Part shown: piece after piece, positions 1 to 7,527 of the stretch | Position numbering within the stretch: position 1 is the first letter of the stretch | How the letters are laid out: the number at the start of each line of letters is the position of its first letter | DNA from: Pseudonocardia sp. | GTDB lineage: Bacteria; Actinomycetota; Actinomycetes; Mycobacteriales; Pseudonocardiaceae | Length of the DNA: 42,173 bases | Reading direction: 5' to 3' | NCBI GenBank assembly: GCA_030147065.1 | Contig: JASLAP010000250.1 | Span: 1 to 42,173, forward strand | Position numbers and translations under genes: made by a program | Notes under the pieces: generated by a model | The model's database searches: none | Told to the model about the DNA's origin: nothing | Seen by the model: the letters and a program-made list of their open reading frames with translations, nothing else

Positions 1-602
1 ACTCCTGGGTCAGGGCGGTCCGTCGGGTTCGCGTCGAGCCTCGGGGTTCAAGCCGACTTCATGTCAAGCTGGTGCCGCTCGGCCGTTGTGGAAGGAGACC
101 CGCCCCACAGCGAGGACTCATCGCCGCCGCGGCAGCACGCTGATCCCGCCCGCCGCCGCACACCAGCTTCGTGCCGGTCGACCGCCAGCACGCGCTGCGG
201 CTGGCGAGGCTGACGCTGACGCGGATGTAGACGCGCTCACGGCCGCATCCGGACGGTCAGCCCGACTCGACCCGTGTGGCCAGTGCGTAACTCGCCCCGT
301 CAATCCCGCTCCGTCAATCCCGGCGGGTTCAGCCCTCCTGACCATGGTGGGGAACGAACCGGCCACGCCGCCGACGTCGGCAGGCGTGATCGCGTCGGGT
401 TCGGGTGAACCACGGCCAGCCCGGCGACGTGCAAGCCGCCCTGGCGGTGGCTTCACCGAGCACGCCGGCGTTCCGCGGGCGGTGCCGAGCAGAGCCCTAC
501 CGGTAGCGGACGGCTGTTGGAGCGCCCCTCACCCGGACTGCTGCTCGGCGGCACCGACCGCGTTCTGGAACAACATCCCGACCGTGGTCGGACCAACACC
601 AC
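1..602. other. No recognisable gene
   Basis: Open frames exist on both strands, as is usual at this GC content, but none of their translations resembles a known family. They are rich in Arg, Pro and Ala in the manner of out-of-frame reading, and no frame starts behind a good ribosome-binding site. The stretch may be decayed sequence, like the gene remnants a few kilobases further on. Confidence 0.5.
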
Positions 603-1385
603 TCAGGGGCCCGGCGAGGTGATCCGGGCCTGGATGCCGGCGAGGATGGTGTCCAGGCCGAAGGTCAGCGCGTGCTCGGGATGCTGGGCGGCGTCGGACT
701 GCGCACCGACCGCGCCACCGACCCGGGCGGACACGATGAGGTCGTCGTCGGCCATGACCTGGTCGAGGACCGGCGCCACGACGGCCCACCATTCGGCATC
801 CGACATCCCGGACTCGGTCCGGGTCCGCGAGACATTGCGGTGCGCGCGGGCCGTGCTGTCGACGTGGCTGAGCACCAGGGTGAGGGCGGCATCCATCTCG
901 ACGTCGGACAGGCCGATGCCGTCGAGCGGGCGCAGTTCTACCTCGTACTTGCGGCTGACGTGCGGCCCGAGGGTCGGCCGGGACGAGCGGATGTCCAGCA
1001 GCCACGGGTGCCGCCGGTAGAGCGCCCAGTTCCGCTCGGCGACGAACCGCATCGCCGCGCGCCAGTCGCCGACCCGGCTCGCGGCCGCTACATCCCCGCC
1101 GCCGTTGCCGTCATCGCCGTAGAGCTCGGCGTAGACCGCGTCGACCATCAGCGCGGTGAGGTCGTCCTTGCCGGGCACGTGCCCGTAGAGCGACATCGCG
1201 CCGACGCCCAGCCGGTCGGCCACCTTCCGCATCGAGACGGCGTCCAACCCGTCGACGTCGGCGATCTCGATACCGGCGGCGACGATCGCGGGCACCGTCA
1301 GGCCCGAGCGTCCCGGGCTGGGATGGTGGCCCCACAGTAGGTAGATGCTGCGGGCCAGGTCGGGCGCCGGGGAACGTCGAGCCAC
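603..1385 (-). CDS. TetR/AcrR family transcriptional regulator
   Basis: A one-component repressor of about 260 residues. The N-terminal helix-turn-helix is plain (residues about 30-75: VSMRKVADRLGVGAMSLYGHV), followed by an all-helical ligand-binding domain of the TetR C-terminal type. The frame is open upstream, but the GTG at 1385 is preferred: AGGAAGG lies 8 bases before it and the protein then begins MARRSPAP, a normal distance from the HTH. It is transcribed divergently from the VOC gene at 1521. The shared intergenic region carries a perfect 10-bp inverted repeat at 1468-1500, the likely operator, so it probably represses itself and the VOC gene. The ligand cannot be read from the sequence. 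Confidence 0.88.
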   Translation of the reverse strand: MARRSPAPDLARSIYLLWGHHPSPGRSGLTVPAIVAAGIEIADVDGLDAVSMRKVADRLGVGAMSLYGHVPGKDDLTALMVDAVYAELYGDDGNGGGDVAAASRVGDWRAAMRFVAERNWALYRRHPWLLDIRSSRPTLGPHVSRKYEVELRPLDGIGLSDVEMDAALTLVLSHVDSTARAHRNVSRTRTESGMSDAEWWAVVAPVLDQVMADDDLIVSARVGGAVGAQSDAAQHPEHALTFGLDTILAGIQARITSPGP

Positions 1386-1467
1386 TGGTCGTGCCTTCCT
1401 GCTGACAGCTGTCCGTCCAAGCGCGCCCGCCCAGTGGGAGGGGTGCGGCTTGCCGCTTCCGTACACT

Positions 1468-1500
1468 GTACCGTACGATTTCAGGTACAGCGTACGGTAC
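1468..1500. promoter_or_regulatory. Probable TetR operator (perfect inverted repeat)
   Basis: GTACCGTACG at 1468-1477 is matched exactly by CGTACGGTAC at 1491-1500, with a 13-bp spacer. It ends 20 bp before the VOC start codon and lies between the divergent TetR and VOC genes, where a TetR dimer would block both promoters. The arms contain partial internal repeats of the GTAC unit, so the true footprint may be one half-overlapping set of sites. Confidence 0.75.
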
Positions 1501-1520
1501 GCTGCACGATGGAGGTCGCC

Positions 1521-2294
1521 ATGGCCGACGAGAAGACCGTGCCCCTGCTGCCCTGCCCGGACATCGACGAGATCGAGGCGTTCTACGCGATGCTGGGGTT
1601 CACCCGGACCTACTACCAGACCCGCCCCAACCCGTGCGTGTCGCTGCGGCGCGCGGACATCGACCTGCAGTTCTTCGGCATCCCGGGCTTCGACCCCGCG
1701 GACTCCTACGGGTCCTGCCTGGTCATCGTGCCCGACACCGGGGAGCTGTACCGGGCCTTCGCCGCGGGGATGCGCGCGGCCCACGGCAAGATCCTGGTCG
1801 CCGGGATCCCCCGGATGACCCGGCCGCGCCGACGCAAGAACGCCGACAACCTGTCCGGGTTCACCGTCATCGACCCGGGCGGCAACTGGATCCGGATCTT
1901 CGCCGCCGGCGGCGAACCCGCAGCCGACACCACTGCCGCCGAGCCGGCCCGGAGCAGGCTCGGGAAGTCCCTGGACGACGCCGTGGTCATGGGCGACTCG
2001 CGCGGGTCCGCCGAGCAGGGCGTGCGCATCCTGGACACCGCACTCGGCCGGGACCTGACCACGTCGACGCCGGTCGAGCTGGTCAACGCCCTGGCCTACC
2101 GGGCAGAACTCGCCGCCAGGACCGACGATCCGGGCGGCGCCATGGAGTTCCTGACCCGGGCCGGCGCGGTCGCCCTGACCGACGCCGAGCGGGTCGCGCT
2201 CGCCGACACCCTCACCGGTCTGCGCGACCTCGCCGCCGCCCTGCCGACCAGCCCTGAGCCTGGATCCACCGTCGATGTCGAGCCGGGCAGGTAG
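1521..2294 (+). CDS. VOC family protein (glyoxalase/bleomycin-resistance fold) with helical C-terminal extension
   Basis: Residues about 5-130 form a single vicinal-oxygen-chelate domain: CPDIDEIEAFYAMLGF begins the first beta-alpha-beta unit and GFTVIDPGGNWIRIF is the characteristic last strand. Such proteins bind small toxic compounds or act as metal-dependent isomerases or dioxygenases. Residues about 140-257 form an alpha-helical, TPR-like tail found in some actinobacterial homologues. The ATG at 1521 is chosen because GGAGG lies 6 bases upstream; earlier in-frame codons would place the operator inside the gene. Control by the divergent TetR (603-1385) through the 1468-1500 palindrome is likely, so this is probably an inducible resistance or detoxification gene. 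The substrate is unknown. Confidence 0.85.
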   Translation: MADEKTVPLLPCPDIDEIEAFYAMLGFTRTYYQTRPNPCVSLRRADIDLQFFGIPGFDPADSYGSCLVIVPDTGELYRAFAAGMRAAHGKILVAGIPRMTRPRRRKNADNLSGFTVIDPGGNWIRIFAAGGEPAADTTAAEPARSRLGKSLDDAVVMGDSRGSAEQGVRILDTALGRDLTTSTPVELVNALAYRAELAARTDDPGGAMEFLTRAGAVALTDAERVALADTLTGLRDLAAALPTSPEPGSTVDVEPGR

Positions 2295-2534
2295 TTGATC
2301 TTTCTTGGGGTGGACGTGGTGCCCGGGCGTGAGTGAGCCGCCGGTCTGCCCGGCTGTTCCACTGGTTCTCGGGCCCCGAGGGGGCGGTGATCAGGTGGCT
2401 GCGGGGAGGGGGTCGTGCAGGGCGCGGCGGAACAGTTCGTCCAGGCCGGGGTTCCCAGGGCCAGTCCCGAGGCAGGTGGAAGAGCTGCCGGTGCGCGGAG
2501 TGCGCGACCCGGCACCCACCTCACCCAGCACCGA

Positions 2535-2938
2535 CGCATCGAGCTGCTGCGCCACTACCTCGACCACGACGGCCTGCCACTCGTGGCCCGCACAGCAGCC
2601 TGCTTGACGCTTCTCTACGCCCAACCGGTCAGCCGGATCCTGCGGTTCACCCACGACGACCTCACCTACATCGACGGAGAGCTCCACCTGCGATTCGGCG
2701 AGCCGGCCAGCCCCGTCCCAGCACCCATCGCCGCGCTACTGCGGGAGGTGATCGACGACAACGAGCGCCGCGGCCGCAGCGCCGCTGGATGTTCCCCGGC
2801 CGGGTCCCGGATCAGCCCATCGCCTACCGCACCACGACCCCACAGAGCAAGCACGCCGGCATCCCCTGGAGCCGCTATCCCACCAGCCGTCGCGAGAACT
2901 CGAGCACGCCCCTTCGCCGGCCTGGCCCGCCTGAGTGA
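2535..2938 (+). pseudogene. Decayed tyrosine recombinase (site-specific integrase) fragment
   Basis: Residues encoded from about 2535 to 2774 read RIELLRHYLDHDG...LTLLYAQPVSRI...LRFGEPASPVPAPIAALL, which closely resembles part of the catalytic domain of a family of actinobacterial tyrosine recombinases. At 2774-2786 the reading shifts to another frame, which continues RRWMFPGRVPDQPIAYRT, the next conserved block of the same family. The R-H-R-H-Y active-site tail is not recoverable and the N-terminal domain is missing. It is therefore a frameshifted, truncated relic. It may mark an old integration event together with the serine recombinase relic at 4790-5413. The 2295-2534 stretch before it holds nothing I recognise. 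Confidence 0.72.
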
Positions 2939-2988
2939 TCAGCAGTGCTCATGACCAAGCTGAGCGCCGACGCTGAGCAGGCACTCGG

Positions 2989-3591
2989 TCACGGCTGCCG
3001 CTCCGGGTGCCCGACCGGGGGCCGGATCTGCCCGGCCAGCCGCAGCAGATCGTCGACCGACCACTGGTCGTAGACGTGCTCGCCGTAGTGGGCGGCGGCC
3101 ACGCGCCCGGCCCCGTCGATCATGAAATCGGCCGGCAGACCGGTGCGCCCGCCGTGCGGCCGGGCCGCCGGCGCGCGCTCCCGGCCGCGCGCGATGGTCC
3201 AGGCGGCACGCACGACGGCCCGCGCGATCGGCACCCACGCCCGCGGATCGAGCAGCGCGCGCGGGGCCGACTCCACGCCGAACTCCCGGTACAGCCGCTT
3301 GTCCGGATCGGCGACGACGGCGAACGGGAGCCCGACCACGTGCTCGCGCAGCTCGTCGGCCGGGGAGTGGAAGACCACGACCTCGTGGATCCCGGCCGCG
3401 GTGATCTCCGCGTGCCGTACCACCACCGAGCGCAGGTGCAGGTTGCACACCGGGCACCCGGCGAACCGGCGGAATTGCAGGTGGACCAGGTGGTCGCCGT
3501 CCGGGAGCGCGACCGGCGCCCCGTTGACGCCCGCCAGCGTCCGCGGCGCGACGACGGTTCCGACGGCGATCCGGCCCGATCGGTTGCTCAT
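2989..3591 (-). CDS. Peroxiredoxin-like (AhpC/TSA, thioredoxin-fold) family protein
   Basis: A 200-residue thioredoxin-fold protein of the peroxiredoxin-like (PRX-like 2) group. The strand LVHLQFRRFAGCPVCNLHLR contains a CxxC pair (Cys46, Cys49) at the active-site position, and the later strand-turn GLPADFMIDGAGRVAAAHYG is the usual thioredoxin-fold C-terminal hairpin. It probably reduces peroxides or disulfides in the cytoplasm; no signal peptide is visible. The ATG at 3591 has GGGGGAGG just upstream. It is divergent from the TetR gene at 3661 with a near-perfect palindrome between them, so expression is likely induced by a TetR ligand. The electron donor is not apparent. Confidence 0.85.
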   Translation of the reverse strand: MSNRSGRIAVGTVVAPRTLAGVNGAPVALPDGDHLVHLQFRRFAGCPVCNLHLRSVVVRHAEITAAGIHEVVVFHSPADELREHVVGLPFAVVADPDKRLYREFGVESAPRALLDPRAWVPIARAVVRAAWTIARGRERAPAARPHGGRTGLPADFMIDGAGRVAAAHYGEHVYDQWSVDDLLRLAGQIRPPVGHPERQP

Positions 3592-3609
3592 GCGACCTCC
3601 CCCGTTGGT

Positions 3610-3647
3610 GTACGTGATACGCCAACGATGTTAGGCGTATCGCGTAC
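3610..3647. promoter_or_regulatory. Probable TetR operator (14-bp inverted repeat)
   Basis: Arm 3610-3623 (GTACGTGATACGCC) pairs with 3634-3647 (GGCGTATCGCGTAC) at 13 of 14 positions across a 10-bp spacer. It fills the short gap between the divergent peroxiredoxin-like and TetR genes, ending 13 bp before the TetR start. It would allow simultaneous control of both genes. Confidence 0.8.
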
Positions 3648-3660
3648 GCTGTCAACCGCC

Positions 3661-4272
3661 ATGCCGCGCCCCCGCTCGCTGACCCCCACCCAACTGGCCA
3701 CCGCGGCCCTCGCCGTCATCGATCGCGAGGGCCTGTCCGGGCTGACCATGCGCGCCGTCGCAAAGCAGCTGGGCACGAGCACGATGGCGCTCTACCGCTA
3801 CGTGCGCGACCGCCGCGAGCTGGAGGCGCTGATGGTCGAGCTGGTGCTGGGCGCCGTCGACACGACCTCGCCCCCGGGCGGGACGGACTGGCGCGAGCGC
3901 ATCCGGGCCATGGTCGGCAGGGTGCGCGACGCCGTCGGCGCCCACCCCGAGATCGTCCCGCTGACGCTCACCCACCGGCACAGCTCACCGAGCCTGCTGC
4001 GCTGGTCGGAGACCGTGCTCGCCATCCTCGCCGAGGGCGGCCTCGGCGGCCGGCACCGCGCCATCGCCCTGCGCTGCCTGCTCGGCTACGTCATCGGCGC
4101 GATCCAGCTGGAGCACCTGGGACCGCTGACCGGCGCCGGCACCGGCGCCATGGCCGCGCTGCCGGAGGCGCAGTTCCCCCACCTGGCAGACACCGCCCGC
4201 CACGCCCGCTCGATCGATGCCGACGAGGAGTTCGACGGCGGGCTCGACGTCCTGCTGCGCGGACTGCCCTGA
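3661..4272 (+). CDS. TetR/AcrR family transcriptional regulator
   Basis: A 203-residue regulator with an N-terminal HTH (ATAALAVIDREGLSGLTMRAVAKQLGTSTMALYRYV, residues about 12-47) and a C-terminal domain of the TetR_C type (RWSETVLAILAEGGLGG... and LLGYVIGAIQLE). The ATG at 3661 follows the operator palindrome directly. In-frame upstream extension is possible but would translate through the operator and antisense to the neighbouring gene. It is divergent from the peroxiredoxin-like gene (2989-3591) and most likely represses it and itself. Confidence 0.88.
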   Translation: MPRPRSLTPTQLATAALAVIDREGLSGLTMRAVAKQLGTSTMALYRYVRDRRELEALMVELVLGAVDTTSPPGGTDWRERIRAMVGRVRDAVGAHPEIVPLTLTHRHSSPSLLRWSETVLAILAEGGLGGRHRAIALRCLLGYVIGAIQLEHLGPLTGAGTGAMAALPEAQFPHLADTARHARSIDADEEFDGGLDVLLRGLP

Positions 4273-4401
4273 GCGCCCGATCCACCCGGCACCTCGCCCG
4301 ACTCGTCGCGGACGCATCGGGGGCTCCACGACCACTACCGGGAGCGGCACAGGCGAGCCGAACCCGGGTGCGGGGACGACCCTGCTGGGCACGTCCGCGT
4401 C

Positions 4402-4713
4402 GTGAACGAGGTACGTGACTGGATCGACCCCCTCGACGCTGCCACCAACACCCGCGTCGTGCAGCTCGCCGAAGTCATCGGGCACCGCCTCGCCGAGATC
4501 CGACGCACCCGCGGCCTGACCCAGCAACAGGTCGCCGACCGCGTGGACGTCACCAGGGGCAGGATGTCCCAGATCGAACGCGGCAAGATCTCCGGACAAG
4601 ACGTCCTCGCCCGCTACGCCACCGCTCTCAGCGGCCGCCTTTCACCGAGCGATCGACTTCGAGGACGGGGACAACACCGCCATCGCGTAGCCCTGGGCGG
4701 ACAGATCAGCTGA
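4402..4713 (+). CDS. HigA/XRE-type helix-turn-helix antitoxin-like protein, C-terminus frameshifted
   Basis: Residues about 14-80 are a clear XRE helix-turn-helix: VIGHRLAEIRRTRGLTQQQVADRVDVTRGRMSQIERGKISGQDVLARY. Proteins of this type are often the antitoxin half of HigBA modules or stand-alone regulators. The start is the GTG at 4402. After codon 79 the frame runs into an arginine-rich tail (LSPSDRLRGRGQHRH). A neighbouring frame near 4638-4690 instead reads AIDFEDGDNTAIA and stops at 4690, which is the ending expected for this family. A small indel near 4640 has therefore altered the last 20 or so residues. No convincing toxin gene precedes it, so it looks like an orphan or dying gene. Confidence 0.6.
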   Translation: MNEVRDWIDPLDAATNTRVVQLAEVIGHRLAEIRRTRGLTQQQVADRVDVTRGRMSQIERGKISGQDVLARYATALSGRLSPSDRLRGRGQHRHRVALGGQIS

Positions 4714-4789
4714 GCACCAGGCGTGTGGCAGTGGGCAAGTCCCCCTCGGACACACTCGTTAGCCACACGCGAAGTCAGTGTGGCCACAC

Positions 4790-5413
4790 CTACTTCATCC
4801 GCAGGCAGGTGGCGGATGTCAAGATCAGTTCCCGGTACAGCCGCGCGAGCCGCTCGGCTGTGCGCGCTCGATCGCCGAATCGACATCGCGTTCGGTCGAG
4901 CTGTCCCGCGACGCGACCAGCGCCCGAACGGTCTCGTCCCGGTTCTCGGGGGCGAAGAGCTGCCCCACCCACCCGTTGATCGCGCTCGTGATGATGTCCT
5001 CGCGCAGTTGACCGTCTTCGGGTGCTCGGCCAGCACCCACGATCCGGGCGCCAGCGTGCGCGCCTTGCACCGGTAGTAGGCGTGCGCCCGCACCGCGCCA
5101 CCCTGCATCTTCCGCCCGCAGACCTCGCACCTCACACGACCACGCAGCAGGTCGAGCCGCTTTGGCGGCGTCGACCCGGACCGTTCGAGCTTCGCGATCC
5201 CGGCCGGCCCGCGCGCCCGCGTCCGTCGCATGAGCTGGGCTCGCGTGAAGTCCTCAACCGGCACGATCGCCGGATGCACTGGCTTGCGTGATCGCACCAC
5301 GTTCCCCGGCGGAACCTCGTGACGTGTCCGGCCGCGACGTCGTCGGGGTTGGCGAGCATCTCTCGCCTGGCCCACCGCTCGAACACAGCGTCAGCGACGC
5401 TGCACCCGGGGTG
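4790..5413 (-). pseudogene. Large serine recombinase remnant (zinc-ribbon and C-terminal region), several frameshifts
   Basis: Three reading frames, read in order on the minus strand, reconstruct the middle and end of a large serine recombinase. From about 5413: FERWARREMLANPDDVAAGH. From about 5300: the recombinase-domain piece IVPVEDFTRAQLMRR, then the zinc ribbon VRCEVCGRKMQGG...YYRCKARTLAPGS with its CxxC pair. From about 5008: REDIITSAINGWVGQLFAPENRDETV. The final frame gives AERLARLYREL and a stop at 4790. At least three indels separate these blocks, and the N-terminal catalytic serine domain is absent. It is non-functional. It ends 17 bp from the SpoIIM-like gene. Confidence 0.85.
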
Positions 5414-5430
5414 ACGAGCAGCGGCGCGGC

Positions 5431-6102
5431 TCAGGTCGACGCCTGGACCAGCAGGGGAACCAGGTAGCGGAGAGTGAAAGCCTCGTAGAGCGCGCCGATG
5501 ACGAGCAGCGCCAGCGCGGGCAGGCTCAACCGACCGAGCTGCCGCAGTCCGTGGACGTACCCCTGACGACGGTTCTGCGCACCGACGGTCGCGGGACGGA
5601 GCCAGGACCTCCCGAGGAGGTAGGCGCCGAGCACGAGGAGGACGTAGGCCTGGAACTCGATGAGGAACGTCAGGGAGTGCGGGATCAGGATCACCCAGCC
5701 GGTCCCGCCGGCCGGGGCGAGCGTCACACCGATCTCGACCGCCTTGTAGGTGAAGAACGCGATACCGGCGAAGGGCACGACCAGGGACGGCAGCACGATC
5801 AGCAGCGCACCGACCGTGAGCGTGTTGACCGCGAGGATGACCAGGGCGAACAGCCAGACGTTGCTGAGCAGCGACACCACGAGATCCGCTGTTCCGTCGT
5901 CCTGCAGGGACGTCACCCGCGCGGCCGTCAGTTCGGGGAAGACCAGCGCTGTGACGAAGCCGGCGACGGCCGCGCCGTACATGACCAGGTTCAGGACGAG
6001 GTAGACGCGGAGGTCGGCACGGACGATCTCCAGCGGTCGGCGGACGATCCGCAGGGATCGGGCTTCGGGCTGGGGGTCGTTGAGGCGCACTTCTCTGGTC
6101 AC
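5431..6102 (-). CDS. SpoIIM-like multi-pass membrane protein
   Basis: A protein of about 223 residues with a short charged N-terminus and four to five membrane segments: LRVYLVLNLVMYGAAVAGF, LLSNVWLFALVILAVNTL, VGALLIVLPSLVVPFAGI, a segment containing IPHSLTFLIEFQAYVLL, and LPALALLVIGALYEAF. The PH...E..A pattern in the fourth segment is the hallmark of the SpoIIM family, named from Bacillus engulfment but widespread in non-sporulating bacteria with unknown roles. The GTG at 6102 is chosen because GAGGAG lies just upstream. The promoter at 6136-6166 has a MerR-type spacer with the palindrome shared by four promoters in this region, so it is probably controlled by the MerR gene at 8746. Confidence 0.75.
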   Translation of the reverse strand: MTREVRLNDPQPEARSLRIVRRPLEIVRADLRVYLVLNLVMYGAAVAGFVTALVFPELTAARVTSLQDDGTADLVVSLLSNVWLFALVILAVNTLTVGALLIVLPSLVVPFAGIAFFTYKAVEIGVTLAPAGGTGWVILIPHSLTFLIEFQAYVLLVLGAYLLGRSWLRPATVGAQNRRQGYVHGLRQLGRLSLPALALLVIGALYEAFTLRYLVPLLVQAST

Positions 6103-6135
6103 GGCGTTCTCCTCGGAGACTGGTTGGTACCGGCC

Positions 6136-6166
6136 ACGGTCGGCCGTGCCGTCGCGGCACACTCCA
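6136..6166 (-). promoter_or_regulatory. MerR-type promoter/operator driving the SpoIIM-like gene
   Basis: On the minus strand: -35 TGGAGT (6166-6161), a 19-bp spacer (6160-6142) holding GTGCCG-CGA-CGGCAC, and -10 GACCGT (6141-6136). The 19-bp spacing is characteristic of promoters activated by MerR-family twisting of DNA. Predicted transcription starts about 27 bases before the GTG at 6102. Confidence 0.75.
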
Positions 6167-6288
6167 GTCCGAGTGCTGCAGCTCACGTCGCGCTGCTCGC
6201 GGGCCCTCGCCGGGTGGACGCCGGGTCCGTTGCTGGACGCCGGCGAGCCGGCGTGGCCGGAGGAGGCGCCGGTCCCACGCCGGCCTTC

Positions 6289-6612
6289 CGTCTCGCGGGC
6301 CTGCACCAGCTGTGCGCGCCGTTGCTGGAGCGGGCCGGCGCGCTGCCCGAGCCGCAGCAGGCGGCCCTGGGTGTGGCGCTGGGGCTGCGCGCCGGTCCGG
6401 CGCCGGACCGGTTCCTGGTGGGCCTGGCCACTCTGAACCTGCTTGCCGAGGTCGCGGAGGACACGCCGCTGCTGTGCCTGGTGGACGACGTGCAGTGGCT
6501 GGACCAGGCGTCCGCGCAGGTGCTCGCGTTCGTGGCAAGGCGGGTGGTGGCCGAGCGGGTGGCGCTGGTGTTCGCAGCTGCGGGACCTGCGCCTGCCCTG
6601 GCCGCGGCCCCG
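6289..6612 (+). pseudogene. LuxR-family AAA-ATPase regulator fragment
   Basis: About 108 codons read AGLHQLCAPLLERAG...GLRAGPAPDRFLVGLATLNLLAEVAE...LLCLVDDVQWLDQASAQVLAFVARR. This is the stretch of the N-terminal ATPase of large (about 900-residue) actinobacterial LuxR regulators that includes Walker B (LVDDVQWLD). The Walker A region, the rest of the ATPase and the C-terminal LuxR HTH are absent. It is flanked by unrelated minus-strand membrane-protein genes, so it is an isolated scrap with no plausible start or function. It occupies the 6167-6629 gap. Confidence 0.8.
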
Positions 6613-6629
6613 CGCACCCGATCAGCTGC

Positions 6630-7268
6630 TCAGTCGGCCATCCACGTGCTCTTCAGCCGGAGCGCGCGGTCGATGGCCGCCAGGACCCCGGCGGCGGCCA
6701 GGGCGAACTTCGCCCAGTCGGGCAGGCGGACCGGCGAGGTGAACGTGCCGAGGTGCGCGGCGACGACCTCGACCCGCGTGATCTGCTCCGCAGCCACGGA
6801 GAGCGCGACCGCGAGGCCCACCAGGAGCACGACGAGGCCCGCCGCGCCGATGGCCGCGCTCGTGCGGGGGAACCGCTGGTCGAACCGGGTCCGCCGACCC
6901 TCCGCGGAGCGCGGGTCCGGGCGCAGCACCTGCTCGCGGCCGTCGTCGTGAACGAGGTGCATGCGCTTGACGCCGTAGAGGCTGACGGCGACCTCGATGA
7001 CGCCGCCGGGCACCGGGAACGCCACCGGGAGGTTCGCGGCCTGCACCTGGACGCCGTCGCGGTAGAGCGCGGCCGGCCGCTTGCGCGACGAGCTGTCCCG
7101 CCCGTGGCGGACGTCGACCGCGAAGACGTGGCGCCCGGTGGCGTCTCCGAGCTCGACGGAGAACAGGGAGCGGGAGAACAGCTGCCAGGAGCGGTACGCC
7201 GGCAGCCGGCTCCCGTCACCGGGCTTGGCCCTCGACCGCTGCCAGCGACGCCTGTACGTCCTGAACAC
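6630..7268 (-). CDS. Uncharacterised membrane protein with two C-terminal transmembrane helices
   Basis: A 212-residue protein. Residues 1-135 are soluble and beta-rich (LFSVELGDATGRHVFAVDVRHG, then VIEVAVSLYGVKRMHLVHDDGR). They are followed by two hydrophobic helices, about 140-162 (AIGAAGLVVLLVGLAVALSV) and about 183-203 (DWAKFALAAAGVLAAIDRAL). I do not recognise the soluble domain. The start is the GTG at 7268 with AAGGAG 5-6 bases upstream. Its promoter (7357-7387) carries the same MerR-type operator as the SpoIIM-like and multidrug-like genes, placing it in that regulon. Confidence 0.7.
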   Translation of the reverse strand: MFRTYRRRWQRSRAKPGDGSRLPAYRSWQLFSRSLFSVELGDATGRHVFAVDVRHGRDSSSRKRPAALYRDGVQVQAANLPVAFPVPGGVIEVAVSLYGVKRMHLVHDDGREQVLRPDPRSAEGRRTRFDQRFPRTSAAIGAAGLVVLLVGLAVALSVAAEQITRVEVVAAHLGTFTSPVRLPDWAKFALAAAGVLAAIDRALRLKSTWMAD

Positions 7269-7356
7269 GGTTCTCCTTCAGGGGGTGCAGCGGGCGTCGG
7301 CGGGCGGGGTGCGGGACACGGACGCCTCCTCGGTGGTGGTGGGGGGTGCGGGTTCG

Positions 7357-7387
7357 ACGGTCGGCCGTGCCGCCACGGCACACTCAA
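7357..7387 (-). promoter_or_regulatory. MerR-type promoter/operator driving the two-TM membrane protein
   Basis: Minus strand: -35 TTGAGT (7387-7382), 19-bp spacer (7381-7363) with GTGCCG-TGG-CGGCAC then GGCC, and -10 GACCGT (7362-7357). The -10 and the second spacer half are identical to the promoter at 6136-6166. Predicted leader before the GTG at 7268 is about 80 bases. Confidence 0.78.
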
Positions 7388-7527
7388 GTGCCCGTGGCGC
7401 AGGTCACAGCGGGGCTAGGTGCGCCTCCTCGGACGTGTGCCGGGCCGACCGACCGGGATGTGGTGGTCCGCGTGGGTTCGACGCCGTCGGCAACAGCCCG
7501 CTCAGCGAGGCGTGGCGCGGCGGATCG

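Noticed and set aside
2391..2687. Minus-strand frame ending PGLDELFRRALHDPLPAAT
   Set aside because: The ending looks protein-like, but no family is recognised and it lies antisense to the recombinase remnant.
3007..3660. In-frame upstream extension of the TetR gene at 3661
   Set aside because: It would be antisense to the peroxiredoxin-like gene and pass through the operator; the HTH is correctly placed from 3661.
4273..4401. Possible HigB toxin end before the HigA-like gene
   Set aside because: All three frames were read; only HLARL-like fragments occur and no HigB/RelE core is visible.
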